Positions 31,964 through 40,975 of a DNA stretch of 57,055 nucleotides are shown here, piece after piece. The notes under the pieces were generated by a model. The model was not told the DNA's origin, ran no database searches, and saw only the letters and a program-made list of their open reading frames with translations. Source of the stretch: Roseomonas sp. 18066 (GTDB taxonomy: Bacteria > Pseudomonadota > Alphaproteobacteria > Acetobacterales > Acetobacteraceae). The stretch's first letter is position 1; the number at the start of each line of letters is the position of its first letter. A program made the position numbers and the translations under genes. The stretch covers positions 1 through 57,055 of the forward strand of contig NZ_CACSJM010000017.1 of assembly GCF_902706185.1 (NCBI RefSeq). Reading direction: 5' to 3'.

Positions 31964-32254
31964 ATGGCAACCGAGACTATCGCATTCGACGCTGCCGAGC
32001 TTCTGGACACCCCCGAAGCCCAGGCCGCTTACCTGTCCGAGATCATGGCCGAGGGAGATGCAGCGGCCATGGCAGAGGCCATTGGCACTATCGCTCGGGC
32101 CCGCGGCATGACCGTCATTGCCCGGGAGGCCGGCGTGTCGCGCGTAAGCCTCTATCGAACCCTCAGCGGCAAGGGAAACCCAGAACTGGCGACCATCACG
32201 AAGGTGTTGGCTGCCATGGGGCTGCGGTTGTCAGTTACCCCAACAAGCGCCTGA
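31964..32254 (+). CDS. HigA-type antitoxin (XRE HTH)
   Basis: 96 aa. DAAELLDTPEAQAAYLSEIM, then IARARGMTVIAREAGVSRVS, LYRTLSGKGNPELATITKVL and AAMGLRLSV: the addiction-module antidote family, with an HTH around VIAREAGVSRVSLYRTLSG. It neutralises the RelE-like toxin and represses the pair. The two genes form a complete module beside IS debris. Confidence 0.9.
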   Translation: MATETIAFDAAELLDTPEAQAAYLSEIMAEGDAAAMAEAIGTIARARGMTVIAREAGVSRVSLYRTLSGKGNPELATITKVLAAMGLRLSVTPTSA

Positions 32255-32765
32255 TTCAGCGTACTGCCCCCCGCCCATCAGAGGACGTTGCGGGGATATG
32301 CGAGTGGCCTCTCCATACATCAATGCACCCGTGTGCCGGGGGTATGACCCCTGATAGCTACTGTTCGGATATCGGACAGGGTAGAGGTGGCACCACGCGG
32401 AAGGCCTGGCCACCACAAGCAGCGCCAGTCAGGCCATGACCGCGGCAATACGGGCGTGTTTGGAGGCGAAGATCCAGGCAGAGGCCTGGCCGGTTGAAGA
32501 CGCAAGGGCACCTGCGGCAGGGCTCGGTGATCATCTGCAGCGTGCCAGACAATACCCTTCTGGCAGAGGCCGCATGCATCGCTACTAAGGCCTGCCGCTG
32601 GACCGTCGCGCTCCTTCGGCGCACTCAACGTCCCGTCTGCCACCGGAATCACTAACAACGCCCGGAAGACGCCTGATGGGCAACTACAAGGTGCAGCGGC
32701 CCAGTTAATTCCCACGTTGCATCATTTTATAGGCCCATTATCCTGGGCTGAGCGGGAGATGCGCG
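32255..32765. other. Region without a recognised gene
   Basis: About 510 bases. A leftward Cys/Arg-rich frame (RRCPCVFNRPGLCLDLRLQT, RPYCRGHGLTGAACGG) at 32358-32624 may be the trace of a zinc-binding protein, but it has no clear family, start or ribosome site. The rest shows nothing. Confidence 0.4.
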
Positions 32766-33896
32766 ATGAAGAACCCATATCGAGGCTTACCCGATTACGC
32801 CTTTTGGTCTCGTGCGGTTCCTCGAAATCCAGAAGCGCTTGTGGCTCCGCTTACCACGCCCGAATTCTCTATCAATGCGACTGATGCCGTGGCGACCGCG
32901 GGCAGTTGCTTTGCCCAGCACATTGCCCGGCACCTCGATCGCAATGGTTTTTCCTATCTGTGCGCCGAGAGAAGTACGGCCGGCCTTGCTGATCCACACG
33001 GCTATGATCTCTTTTCAGCACGCTATGGCAATATCTACACCTGCCGGCAGCTGCTGCAGACCTTCGACCGGGCCTATGGTCTGTTTGACCCCATCGACGA
33101 CGTATGGCGCCGAGAAGACGGGAGATACATCGATGCTTTTCGTCCTCGCCTGGTAGAAGATGGCTTTGCTAATCCGGATGCCGTTCGGCAGCACCGAGTT
33201 CCCCATTTTGCCGCTATCCGCAAGGTCTTTGAAAAATGCCGGGTGTTCATTTTCACACTTGGTCTGACAGAAGCATGGGTCAGCAAGCTTGATGGCGCGG
33301 TTTATCCGCTTGCTCCTGGCGTCGTCGGCGAAGGACGAGGCGACGGCGATTATGCCTTCGTCAACTTCAAGGCTTCTCAGGTATCAGGCGATCTTTCGGC
33401 CTTTATCGACAAGCTTCGCCAGGTGAATCCGAATGCAAAAATCATCCTCACCGTGTCGCCTGTTCCGCTTGTAGCAACCTACTCAGGAAAACACGTCCTT
33501 TCAGCCAATACCTATAGCAAATCAGTTCTGAGGGTTGCTGCACAAGAGGTTGCCGACGTCTACGGTGACGTCATGTATTTCCCATCCTTTGAGATTATCA
33601 CCGGGCCCCAAGCGCGAGGCAGCTACTACGGTGAAGACCTCAGGACGGTCACACCAGAAGGCGTGGAGGCCGTCATGGCCGTTTTCAGCCGCCATATGAT
33701 GCGAGAGACGAAAGACATTGGCATTGCCTCGTCGGATGCACAGGTCGATCCGGCTTTGTCAGACGTACAAAGAGGCATGACGGATACCGCCGTCGCCACA
33801 GCGGAAAAGGCTGTTGCTGACGAGCAGGCTGAGGCTTCCCTCATCATTTGCGATGAAGAAGAGATTGAGAGAAGCGTGCTGGGCAACAGAGAATGA
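32766..33896 (+). CDS. GSCFA-domain protein (surface polysaccharide associated)
   Basis: 376 aa. ATAGSCFAQHIARHLDRNGF carries the name-giving GSCFA at 46-50, an SGNH-hydrolase-like nucleophile loop; ARYGNIYTCRQLLQ, FIFTLGLTEAWV, YAFVNFKASQV and TVSPVPLVATYSGKHVLSAN are further family segments. It is probably an esterase or acyl-modifying enzyme acting on glycans. The gene overlaps wcbI by 4 bases (ATGA), so the two are co-translated. Its acidic C-terminal tail is variable. Confidence 0.88.
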   Translation: MKNPYRGLPDYAFWSRAVPRNPEALVAPLTTPEFSINATDAVATAGSCFAQHIARHLDRNGFSYLCAERSTAGLADPHGYDLFSARYGNIYTCRQLLQTFDRAYGLFDPIDDVWRREDGRYIDAFRPRLVEDGFANPDAVRQHRVPHFAAIRKVFEKCRVFIFTLGLTEAWVSKLDGAVYPLAPGVVGEGRGDGDYAFVNFKASQVSGDLSAFIDKLRQVNPNAKIILTVSPVPLVATYSGKHVLSANTYSKSVLRVAAQEVADVYGDVMYFPSFEIITGPQARGSYYGEDLRTVTPEGVEAVMAVFSRHMMRETKDIGIASSDAQVDPALSDVQRGMTDTAVATAEKAVADEQAEASLIICDEEEIERSVLGNRE

Positions 33897-34873
33897 GAAT
33901 TCTGATCGTCGGCAATTGTCAGACATCTGCCTTCCGAGATGCCACGCAGATCTGGCTGCCGAAGGCCGAGATCGTTCATTATTCCTCGGCGTCGTCAGCA
34001 ACCGCTGCGAAGGCCGAGACAATTGCAGCCTCACTACCGAGCTTCGATGTGGCGCTCATTCACCCTATCCAGGAAGCCCGCTTTGGGCCGCTTCAGAAAA
34101 GCGCATTGCTCCAAGCGATTCACTCAAACGTCCATCTAATGCCCAGCCTAGCCTTCACCGGATATCAGCCCGACTTCGTTTACATCAGTAAGCCTAAGGG
34201 AAATCCTAGCGTCGGACCTCTTGGCGTATGCTCGTCAGCATTAGCAGCTGCTGCCTTCTGCGAAGGCCTATCCGTTGAGCGCACGGTTCGACTGTTCAAT
34301 AGCTACGTCTATTCCCGACTTGGATACTTCTCCGAGTTTCATAGCGCCTCGAAGGGGCTGATCAAGCAGCTATGCGCCTTTGGTCTCGATGGGAGCAGCA
34401 TTCTCAATGAATGGTCTGGCCGATCATTTATGCACACCCCAATTCATCCGAAGGCCTACGCAATTTCGGATCTTTGCCATGCGATTCTGAGAAAACTCGA
34501 TTTGATCGACGACGTCTCGCCTGAGCTTGGGGACACGCTAGGCGATCGCTTAATCAATCATCCCGTGTGGCCGGTCTACCCGGAACTCGGATCTCGCGTT
34601 GGCGTAAGAGGATGCTTGCTTTTCCGGCGAGCTTTGCCGCCGCCTGATGGGAGCGCTCTTAAGGTTCATAACCTGTCTGAATTCGTCGAAGCTTCGTTCT
34701 CGCATTTTTCAAGCTTTCCTGCTGAGTTGGCTGAGATTTCGAGATCAAAGGCCAAGATTGCGCGAGCCGTTCAGTTCATTCGAATGGAAGTCCGTGCTGG
34801 AAAGGATCCAAGCACTTTGGATTGCATCGGCGGCCATGGCCCGGCGCATAAGGCTATCCCTATTTCTGCTTAG
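33893..34873 (+). CDS. WcbI-family polysaccharide biosynthesis acetyltransferase-like protein
   Basis: 326 aa. MRILIVGNCQTSAFRDATQI has the GNCQ motif of WcbI; IHPIQEARFGPLQKSAL and LMPSLAFTGYQPDFVYI (family F.GYHPD-like) support it. WcbI from Burkholderia is a coenzyme-A-binding capsule biosynthesis protein thought to acetylate sugars. The last 70 residues are less typical. Second gene of a two-gene unit with the GSCFA protein. Confidence 0.85.
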   Translation: MRILIVGNCQTSAFRDATQIWLPKAEIVHYSSASSATAAKAETIAASLPSFDVALIHPIQEARFGPLQKSALLQAIHSNVHLMPSLAFTGYQPDFVYISKPKGNPSVGPLGVCSSALAAAAFCEGLSVERTVRLFNSYVYSRLGYFSEFHSASKGLIKQLCAFGLDGSSILNEWSGRSFMHTPIHPKAYAISDLCHAILRKLDLIDDVSPELGDTLGDRLINHPVWPVYPELGSRVGVRGCLLFRRALPPPDGSALKVHNLSEFVEASFSHFSSFPAELAEISRSKAKIARAVQFIRMEVRAGKDPSTLDCIGGHGPAHKAIPISA

Positions 34874-35001
34874 CCTTTGTATGCCGGTAGCTGGCGATGC
34901 GTCAGTCCTCGTTGCGCCGAGCCGTTCCAATCCAAACTGGAGTGCATCGACGGCGAGATGCACACTTCCCTGCTGGGGAAGCGATCGCACACATGATGAC
35001 T

Positions 35002-35376
35002 TCATCGATCGGCGCTGGTGAGGAGCTCTGCCAAGTTGTCTAGCAGCGTGTCCGGGGCGAATGGCCACTGGATGGCTGGCGGCCCCCCGATTAGTGGGGC
35101 TGGGGCCAGGCTCAGCCTCACAAAAGGGACCCGCAGCATGATAAGTGCCGCGGCCAGAGGGTCGGCCCGCATGGGGCCGCGCAGCACGTCATTAAACACT
35201 GCCATTTGCACGTCGACTATCGACAGCGCTCGTAGCGCCTCGCTGATGCAGGAAACCGGTCCAACAATTTCGGCGCCGGCGTCGGTAAGAATGTCGGTAA
35301 CATGGGTGGCGAGAAAAAAGCTGTCCTCCGCCACAAGGATGCGCTGCTGCCGCAAGACTGCATGATTTTTCTTCAC
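35002..35376 (-). CDS. Degenerate receiver domain protein, second paralogue
   Basis: 124 aa. RILVAEDSFFLATHVTDILT, DAGAEIVGPVSCISEALRAL, MAVFNDVLRG, PFVRLSLAP and AIQWPFAPDTLLDNLAEL align end to end with the product of 6886-7284. The phosphorylation Asp is again Asn62 and the conserved Lys is again Trp in QWPF. GTG start after GAGGACAG. It converges on the WcbI gene. It probably works as a phosphorylation-independent protein-protein module. Confidence 0.82.
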   Translation of the reverse strand: MKKNHAVLRQQRILVAEDSFFLATHVTDILTDAGAEIVGPVSCISEALRALSIVDVQMAVFNDVLRGPMRADPLAAALIMLRVPFVRLSLAPAPLIGGPPAIQWPFAPDTLLDNLAELLTSADR

Positions 35377-36026
35377 CCTGTCCTCACGAAAAAGAGGGTA
35401 CCACTCCCGTCGCGAAGCTTAAACACAATCATTCCGGCATCGCAAGATGACTAATAAGGCCGAGATCAAGTTAGCCTACGTAGCGTGTCTGAGGAGTGTG
35501 TGGCCCCCTCAGACCGGGCGGGCACAGGCGGCGCTTTGCCGCTAAGGGTTGCCGCGCGGGATCTGCGCTATCGCCGCAAGGATGGGGACTATGCTGTCCG
35601 GCAGGGTGCCGAACGCACTCTGCTCTTCGCCGCGGAAGATGTGCTGGTTCTCTTCAGGCCGGGGCGATGCGCGACACCTGGAGCAATCTACCCCTAATGT
35701 CAGCTAACTAACCGGACAGCCTCGTGCCGGCGGTAGGGGCGAATCAGAACCGCACGCGCAAACTGCTCCTGCAACGCTGGGGGATACCAGGCCAACGATC
35801 TACGGCGACGCGCCGGTCACGAACATCTGCACAGCGCTGGCGCACTAGTTGGCGGTCAGCGACTGGTCGATCAGCGTTCGGAAGGTGCCGTCTATCGCCT
35901 TCCGCAACTATAGCGGTTCCTGTTGTGCCGTGACGCGTTGGCATATGTACTAACCCTCACCGCAGTTGTCGGGGGCAAGGAGACCGGCACAGTGGCGGGC
36001 AGGCTCGCCGTGCATGGGAAGGCGCC
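35377..36026. other. Region without a recognised gene
   Basis: About 650 bases with only short frames; none has a recognised domain or a good start. It may be decayed DNA between acquired pieces. Confidence 0.45.
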
Positions 36027-36371
36027 TCAACACAGGCCACGTGCCTCGAGGTCACGGCGGAAGCGCTGACCTTCCCCGCGGATCCACAGATCGGCGCTCG
36101 CGCGGCCTTCTGCCCGCGCCCGCCGGGCATATTCGATCTCGAGACGGCGGCGCTCTGCAGGTGGCAGCGCATCGGCGGAGCAGCGCGGTCGCACAGTGCG
36201 GTTCTCGCCGGAGCGAGGACCTGGCCGCTGGCTGCGGGCACGGTTCTGGTGGTCCTGCGACCGCTGCCATTGCTGATGCTCGAGGTGGCGGTTTAGCGTG
36301 TTTAGGTCCTGGGCGCCCGCTGGCGCCATCAGAAGAAGACCGATTCCGGCCGCCACAATGAATGCGCGCAC
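36027..36371 (-). CDS. Secreted hypothetical protein
   Basis: 114 aa from a GTG at 36371 preceded by GGGGAGG 4 bases upstream. A signal peptide (VRAFIVAAGIGLLLMAPAGA, then QDLN) is followed by a very Arg/Gln-rich mature part (HLEHQQWQRSQDHQNRARSQ) with two Cys (RPRCSADAL and a C-terminal GLC). Periplasmic or secreted; function unknown. Confidence 0.6.
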   Translation of the reverse strand: MRAFIVAAGIGLLLMAPAGAQDLNTLNRHLEHQQWQRSQDHQNRARSQRPGPRSGENRTVRPRCSADALPPAERRRLEIEYARRARAEGRASADLWIRGEGQRFRRDLEARGLC

Positions 36372-37102
36372 ATGGCCTCCCCTTTGACAATGCTTCCGCG
36401 ATGGCATCGCATCACGCCAGATCACAGTCACCTTGGCTTGATGGAAATGCGGCGCTGCACAGGAAACAATCAGTGCTGATCAAGCGTACGGGCAGCCTCG
36501 GTACATCAGCGCGGACCTTAATGTCTTCCAGCGCCGTCGACGATCGCATGCTGCACCCTCGGTACCAAGGCCAACCTGATCGAAGAATGGCATACTCGCT
36601 ACGGCTCCCAAAACGCCGAGCCCACATGGTCGGGGCGAAGATCAATCTAATAGCGATTTCGCCATCCTAAAAACGTCGCGGGCGATGAACATTTGTCTGT
36701 CAGCGACTTGGAAGGTTGCGAAGGAATGGCAACGGCCGCTGCTGGATGATCCACTCGAGATGGTGCTGACAAGCGCCCGGCAGGATGGCCTGGGTGCCAA
36801 CGGCGCTTAACCGGATGCATGGCTCCCAGCCGGCCGTGAGACGCCGCGCTACGGAACCAGCGCGGCGCCTGCATTGAGATTAAGCGGCTTTGACCTGCGG
36901 CTGCCGCGTGCCAGCTCGCGCACAATGACGTCTCTCACGGCCCCAACGGTCACTCTGGACCCGGTACTCGTGCGGAACAGCGAAGTCGGGACGGTTCGGC
37001 TGCGTCGTTTCAATGTCGGTCCCACCTCCTTGGCAACGGCTGTAGTTCCGGCTTAGCCTCGCCGTAGGCGCCCGTCATGAGGCGCATCAGGGGAACACGT
37101 CC
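36372..37102. other. Region without a recognised gene
   Basis: About 730 bases between divergent genes. Short frames only, no recognised protein. Its right end must hold the promoter of the 37103 operon. Confidence 0.45.
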
Positions 37103-38080
37103 ATGCCGATCAAACGGCGCGGCCTGCTGGCCGCAACCATGGGGGGCAGCCTCGCCACTCCAGCCTTCCTGCATGCGCAAGGCAACTGGCCGGGTGAACG
37201 CCCGATCCAGATCATCGTCCCCTTCCCACCTGGCGGCGGCACAGACATCAACATCCGGGCCATGGTGAGCCATTTCGAGCGGCACCTGCCCAGCGCGCGC
37301 TTCGTTGTCGTTAATCGTGGCGGGGCGGGCGGCGAGATCGGCTACACAGCCATGTCCCAGGCGGCGCCGGACGGGTTGACCATTGGCACCGTCATCACGC
37401 CGAGCCTGCAGACCATCACCATCGAACGGCAGCCACGCTACGCGCTCACCGACTTTGCCTACCTGGGCAGTATCGTGGAGGATCCGGGCGGCTTCCATGT
37501 AGCGCCGAACGGACCGATCCGCAGCCTGGCCGACCTCGTGACGCAGGCCAAGGCGCAGCCTGGTGCCATCACGGTGGGCACGGCGGGCATCGGCTCGGAC
37601 GACCACCTGCTGATGCTGGCATTGGAACGCGCGGCCGGCGTCAGCCTCAACCATGTGCCCTTCGCCGGCCAGGCGCCAACGGTGACGGCGCTGATCGGCG
37701 GCCACATCCATGTGGCGTCAATGAACATGGGGGAGAGCGTTGCGCTGATCCGCGAGGGCCGCGTGCGCGCCGTGGCAGCCGCCGGCGGTGCGCGCTTCGC
37801 CATGACGCCAGAGGTGCCAACCTTCCGCGAGGCAGGCTATGCGATCGACACTGGGGTCGTGCGCAGCCTCGTCACCCCCGCCGCCACGCCGGAGCCGATC
37901 CGCAGGCGGATGGAGGCCATGGTCGAGGCGGTGATGCGCGACCCGGCCTGGATTGCGGAAGCGGACCGGCTCTTCGTTCCGCTGCGCTACCGCGGCTCGG
38001 CCGAGACACGTGACCTGGTGCTGCGCGAGGCCGAGGCGCTGCGCGACGTCTGGCAGCAGCGCCCCTGGCGCGACAGCTGA
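37103..38080 (+). CDS. Tripartite tricarboxylate transporter substrate-binding protein (Bug family)
   Basis: 325 aa. Tat-like signal peptide with KRR (MPIKRRGLLAATMGGSLATP, AFLHAQ). The mature part has the Bug hallmarks: WPGERPIQIIVPFPPGGGTD, VVNRGGAGGEIGYTAMSQA, PDGLTIGTV and MLALERAAGVSLNHVPFAG. It binds a small carboxylate in the periplasm. No TctA/TctB membrane partners are in the window, which is usual for orphan Bug proteins. AGGGGA precedes the start. It heads an operon with a cyclase and an SDR, so the ligand may be the substrate of that pathway. Confidence 0.9.
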   Translation: MPIKRRGLLAATMGGSLATPAFLHAQGNWPGERPIQIIVPFPPGGGTDINIRAMVSHFERHLPSARFVVVNRGGAGGEIGYTAMSQAAPDGLTIGTVITPSLQTITIERQPRYALTDFAYLGSIVEDPGGFHVAPNGPIRSLADLVTQAKAQPGAITVGTAGIGSDDHLLMLALERAAGVSLNHVPFAGQAPTVTALIGGHIHVASMNMGESVALIREGRVRAVAAAGGARFAMTPEVPTFREAGYAIDTGVVRSLVTPAATPEPIRRRMEAMVEAVMRDPAWIAEADRLFVPLRYRGSAETRDLVLREAEALRDVWQQRPWRDS

Positions 38081-38092
38081 GGAGTGACTGCA

Positions 38093-38767
38093 ATGCGCGT
38101 GATTGATCTCTCGACTCCGGTGAAGACGGGCCATTTTCGCTGGACCGACGTGCAGCGTAAGCTGCTCAAGAGCCACGACACCGGCACGGGCCAGGGCACC
38201 TGGGCGGGCTGGAACATGCACGCTTTCACGCACATGGACAGCCCACGCCATGTGGATCCCGACGGCTTCACTACAGACGCCATCACACCAGACATGACGG
38301 TCGGCCCCGGCGCCGTGATCGATGTTTCCGACGTCCCCGCCAACAGCCCGATCCCCGGTGAGGTGCTGGCCGCCGCCGGTAGCCATGTTCGGCGCGGCGA
38401 CTTCGCCCTGATCCGCACCCGCTGGGACGAGCGAGCGAGCATCGACACGCCGGAATACTGGCTGAACGCGCCCTGGATGACGGCGGAGGGCGCGGTCTGG
38501 CTTTATGAGCGGGGCATCAAGGCGATCGGTTTCGACTTCCCGCAGGATCGCTGCATCCGCTTCTTTCTCACGGGTGAGAAGCGGCCGCCGTTGCCGGAGC
38601 ATGTGACGCATTTCCACCTGCTGAAGCGCGGGGTGATCATGTTCGAATATCTCTGCAACATGGGCGCTTTGACGCAGGCCCGGAACCAGGTGGTTGGGCT
38701 GCCGATCAAAATCCCGGATTCGGACGGGGCGCCCGCGCGGGTCATCGCCATGGAGGATGCAGCATGA
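38093..38767 (+). CDS. Cyclase-family metal-dependent hydrolase (kynurenine formamidase-like)
   Basis: 224 aa from the ATG at 38093 (a GTG three codons earlier is possible). HAFTHMDSPRHV at 43-54 is the HxxTHxDxPxH metal-binding motif of the cyclase family (PF04199), which hydrolyses cyclic or amide bonds such as formylkynurenine or isatin; IDVSDVPANSPI and KAIGFDFPQDRCIR are further family segments. The stop overlaps the SDR start (ATGA). Exact substrate unknown. Confidence 0.88.
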   Translation: MRVIDLSTPVKTGHFRWTDVQRKLLKSHDTGTGQGTWAGWNMHAFTHMDSPRHVDPDGFTTDAITPDMTVGPGAVIDVSDVPANSPIPGEVLAAAGSHVRRGDFALIRTRWDERASIDTPEYWLNAPWMTAEGAVWLYERGIKAIGFDFPQDRCIRFFLTGEKRPPLPEHVTHFHLLKRGVIMFEYLCNMGALTQARNQVVGLPIKIPDSDGAPARVIAMEDAA

Positions 38768-39546
38768 GCATCGCCGGGCAATGCGCGCTCGTAACAGGTG
38801 GTGGTTCCGGCATTGGCGCGGGCATCGCGCAGCGCCTCGCGCGCGACGGGGCAGCGGTGCTGATCGCCGACATCAATGCGGCCGCCGCCGAAAGCATCGC
38901 CGCCGGCATCCGCGAAGCGGGCGGCCAAGCGCGGGCCTTCGCCATGGATGTGGCTGAGCCTGTCCAGGCGGAGGCGGCGGTCACCGAGGCTGAGGCGCAT
39001 TTTGGCCGGTTGCGCATCGCTGTGTGCAACGCCGGCATCACCGACCGCAAGCCGGTGTTAGAGATGGCGCTCGCGGATTTCGAGCACGTACTCCGGGTAA
39101 ACCTGATTGGCTGCTTCGTTACGGCCCAGGCAGCTGCGCGGGCGATGACCCGCGGTGAGGAGGATCAGCGCGGTGGCCGCATCGTCACCATCTCTTCCGT
39201 CTCCGGCCAGTTCGGCGGCACGGGCCGCGCGGCCTATGGCGCCAGCAAGGGCGGGATCGAGGTGCTGACCAAGGTGCTGGCGGCTGAGCTTGCCGAGCAC
39301 GGCATCACGGTGAATGGCGTGGCGCCGGGACCAACGCAGATCGCCCGCACCGCCCATGGGCCGCGCCAGCGCGCAGCCTTCCTGGGCCGCATGGCGGTGC
39401 AGCGCTACGGCACTCCGGAAGACATCGCCGCCGCCGTTACTTTCCTGTGCCAGGAGGAGAACGGCTTTGTCACCGGCCACATCCTCAACGTGGATGGCGG
39501 CTTTGCCTCCAGCGGGGTCCTATACGATCCGACGGAAGGCTCCTGA
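38764..39546 (+). CDS. SDR-family oxidoreductase (3-oxoacyl-ACP reductase-like)
   Basis: 260 aa. TGGGSGIG at 11-18, CNAG around 88-91, catalytic Ser145, Tyr158 and Lys162 (YGASK), and the C-terminal GHILNVDGGF. A classical short-chain dehydrogenase; substrate not deducible from sequence. Co-translated with the cyclase by an ATGA overlap, third gene of the catabolic-looking operon with the Bug receptor. Confidence 0.92.
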   Translation: MSIAGQCALVTGGGSGIGAGIAQRLARDGAAVLIADINAAAAESIAAGIREAGGQARAFAMDVAEPVQAEAAVTEAEAHFGRLRIAVCNAGITDRKPVLEMALADFEHVLRVNLIGCFVTAQAAARAMTRGEEDQRGGRIVTISSVSGQFGGTGRAAYGASKGGIEVLTKVLAAELAEHGITVNGVAPGPTQIARTAHGPRQRAAFLGRMAVQRYGTPEDIAAAVTFLCQEENGFVTGHILNVDGGFASSGVLYDPTEGS

Positions 39547-39739
39547 TAGATCCTGCATCCCGTCAACGGTTGGTGGTACTGCCGCCCGCTGCCGAAACGC
39601 CCCGCATCTGCTCACCACAGAAAATTGGCAGTTGGAGCGCTACTGGCCGGTCACCGGGCCAAGCAGCCTGGCGTTCCAAGCCTAGCTTCTACGTTGTCTC
39701 GGCCGAGGTCCAGACGATCAATCCCGACCAGCCGGGCTT

Positions 39740-40165
39740 CCGCCGCGGCAATCGAAGCTGCATCTTGCAGTCGACACGCTGGGGCATCTGCTGGCGCTGC
39801 ATGTCACGCCCGCCAGCGCGGACGATCGCGCCGAGGTCGGACGACTGGCCCAGGCCGTGCAGACTTCGACGGGAGAGAGCGTCGATCTCGCCTATGTCGA
39901 TCAGGGCTTCACTGGCGCGCGTGCCACCGCGGCGGCAAAGGCGCATGGCATCGAGCTCGAGGTGGTGAAGCTCTCTGAAGCCAAGCGTGGCTTCGTGCTG
40001 CTGCCCCGGCGTTGGGTGGTCGAGCGATCCTTCGCCTGGGCCACCCGTTTCCGCCGCTTGGTCAAAGACTACGAGCGCTACGCCAGGACTCTGGCCGATC
40101 TCCACCTTGTCGCCTTCGCCTGCCTCATGCTTAAGCAGGTCGCGGGACTGGCCGAGGGTTCATAA
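39740..40165 (+). pseudogene. IS5-family transposase, C-terminal half
   Basis: The frame SKLHLAVDTLGHLLALHVTP, ASADDRAEVGRLAQAVQ, VDLAYVDQGFTGARA, GFVLLPRRWVVERSFAWATR, RFRRLVKDYERYARTLADLH is the C-terminal half of an IS5-type transposase with the DQG Asp and the WVVERSF Glu. The N-terminal half is absent, so the copy is dead. It belongs to a different IS5 subgroup from the elements at the window edges. Confidence 0.88.
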
Positions 40166-40171
40166 CAGCCT
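40157..40171 (+). mobile_element. Right terminal sequence of the IS5-type remnant
   Basis: GGTTCATAACAGCCT runs over the stop of the transposase remnant and is the likely terminal repeat (inverse AGGCTGTTATGAACC). An identical solo copy is at 29732-29746. Confidence 0.6.
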
Positions 40172-40210
40172 CTAGCCTCGTAATTTTGGCAAGAGAACTG
40201 ATACTGCTCG

Positions 40211-40633
40211 TCAGCCGGGCGGGGTGCTGGCGTCAAACTGGTACGCACCCTCCGCCTCAGCGCAGCGATCAGCTGGCTGCATCAATCCGCGTGGCCACTC
40301 TAAGCCATGGAAAAAGGGCGTGCCAATGCGGCGCGGAGGGTTACCCACGCTAATATCGTAAAGCAGAACCACGCCGATCCGGCCCATCTCAGGGTCGGGA
40401 AACTCTAGTCGGCCGCAAAGCATCACCCCCGGCGCGTCGGGCCGCGGATGGATAGACAGGGCGTAAAGATAGAAAGCATGATCGGCTTCCTCCGGCATAG
40501 CCGCCAGGACAGCGCGAATGGCGTCTCGCAGCAGCCAGTTGCGCTCGGCCATGTCCAGTGCGCGGCAAGGTGGAGAGCCTAGCAGGCCAAACGCCATAGC
40601 TAGCAGCAGGATCAGGCTACAGCGCAGCGGCAC
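40211..40633 (-). CDS. Secreted hypothetical protein
   Basis: 140 aa. Signal peptide MPLRCSLILLLAMAFGLLGS, PPCRA is followed by a globular domain (AERNWLLRDAIRAVLAAMPE, MLCGRLEFPDPEMGRIGVVL, LYDISVGNPPRRIG). It is predicted periplasmic with two Cys that may pair (MLCGR and DRCAE). No family recognised. A stand-alone gene beside an IS scar. Confidence 0.65.
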   Translation of the reverse strand: MPLRCSLILLLAMAFGLLGSPPCRALDMAERNWLLRDAIRAVLAAMPEEADHAFYLYALSIHPRPDAPGVMLCGRLEFPDPEMGRIGVVLLYDISVGNPPRRIGTPFFHGLEWPRGLMQPADRCAEAEGAYQFDASTPPG

Positions 40634-40975
40634 AGCTCATCTCCCTCAGATGGCGCTTAGAACAAGACCAAAGGGCGTCTTCAGCTTCCATCAAACAGAG
40701 GATTCGCACTGCGATGTGAGGGATTAATCGATGTGCGACGACGTTCGCTGCAGCAGATATTCCTGGTGCCGTCAGCTTATTTGTCAAAACTTCAGATTGG
40801 TAAGACCGTGGGCACCTACGCCTCTCTATCTGATCGATAGCTACGCAGAAATCCATAACGGCCTAATGCAGGCGGCACAGGACGGTTTACCTAAGCTACC
40901 GTCGCTCCATGGTAGGCACCATGCTGTCCTGCAGATGCAATCCACCTTCACCAGGGTCGGATTCATTGGGGGCCT
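40634..40975. other. Intergenic region, nothing recognised
   Basis: About 340 bases. A rightward frame from 40731 to 41084 runs into the antisense of the monooxygenase gene and shows no domain; I do not accept it as a gene. Confidence 0.5.
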
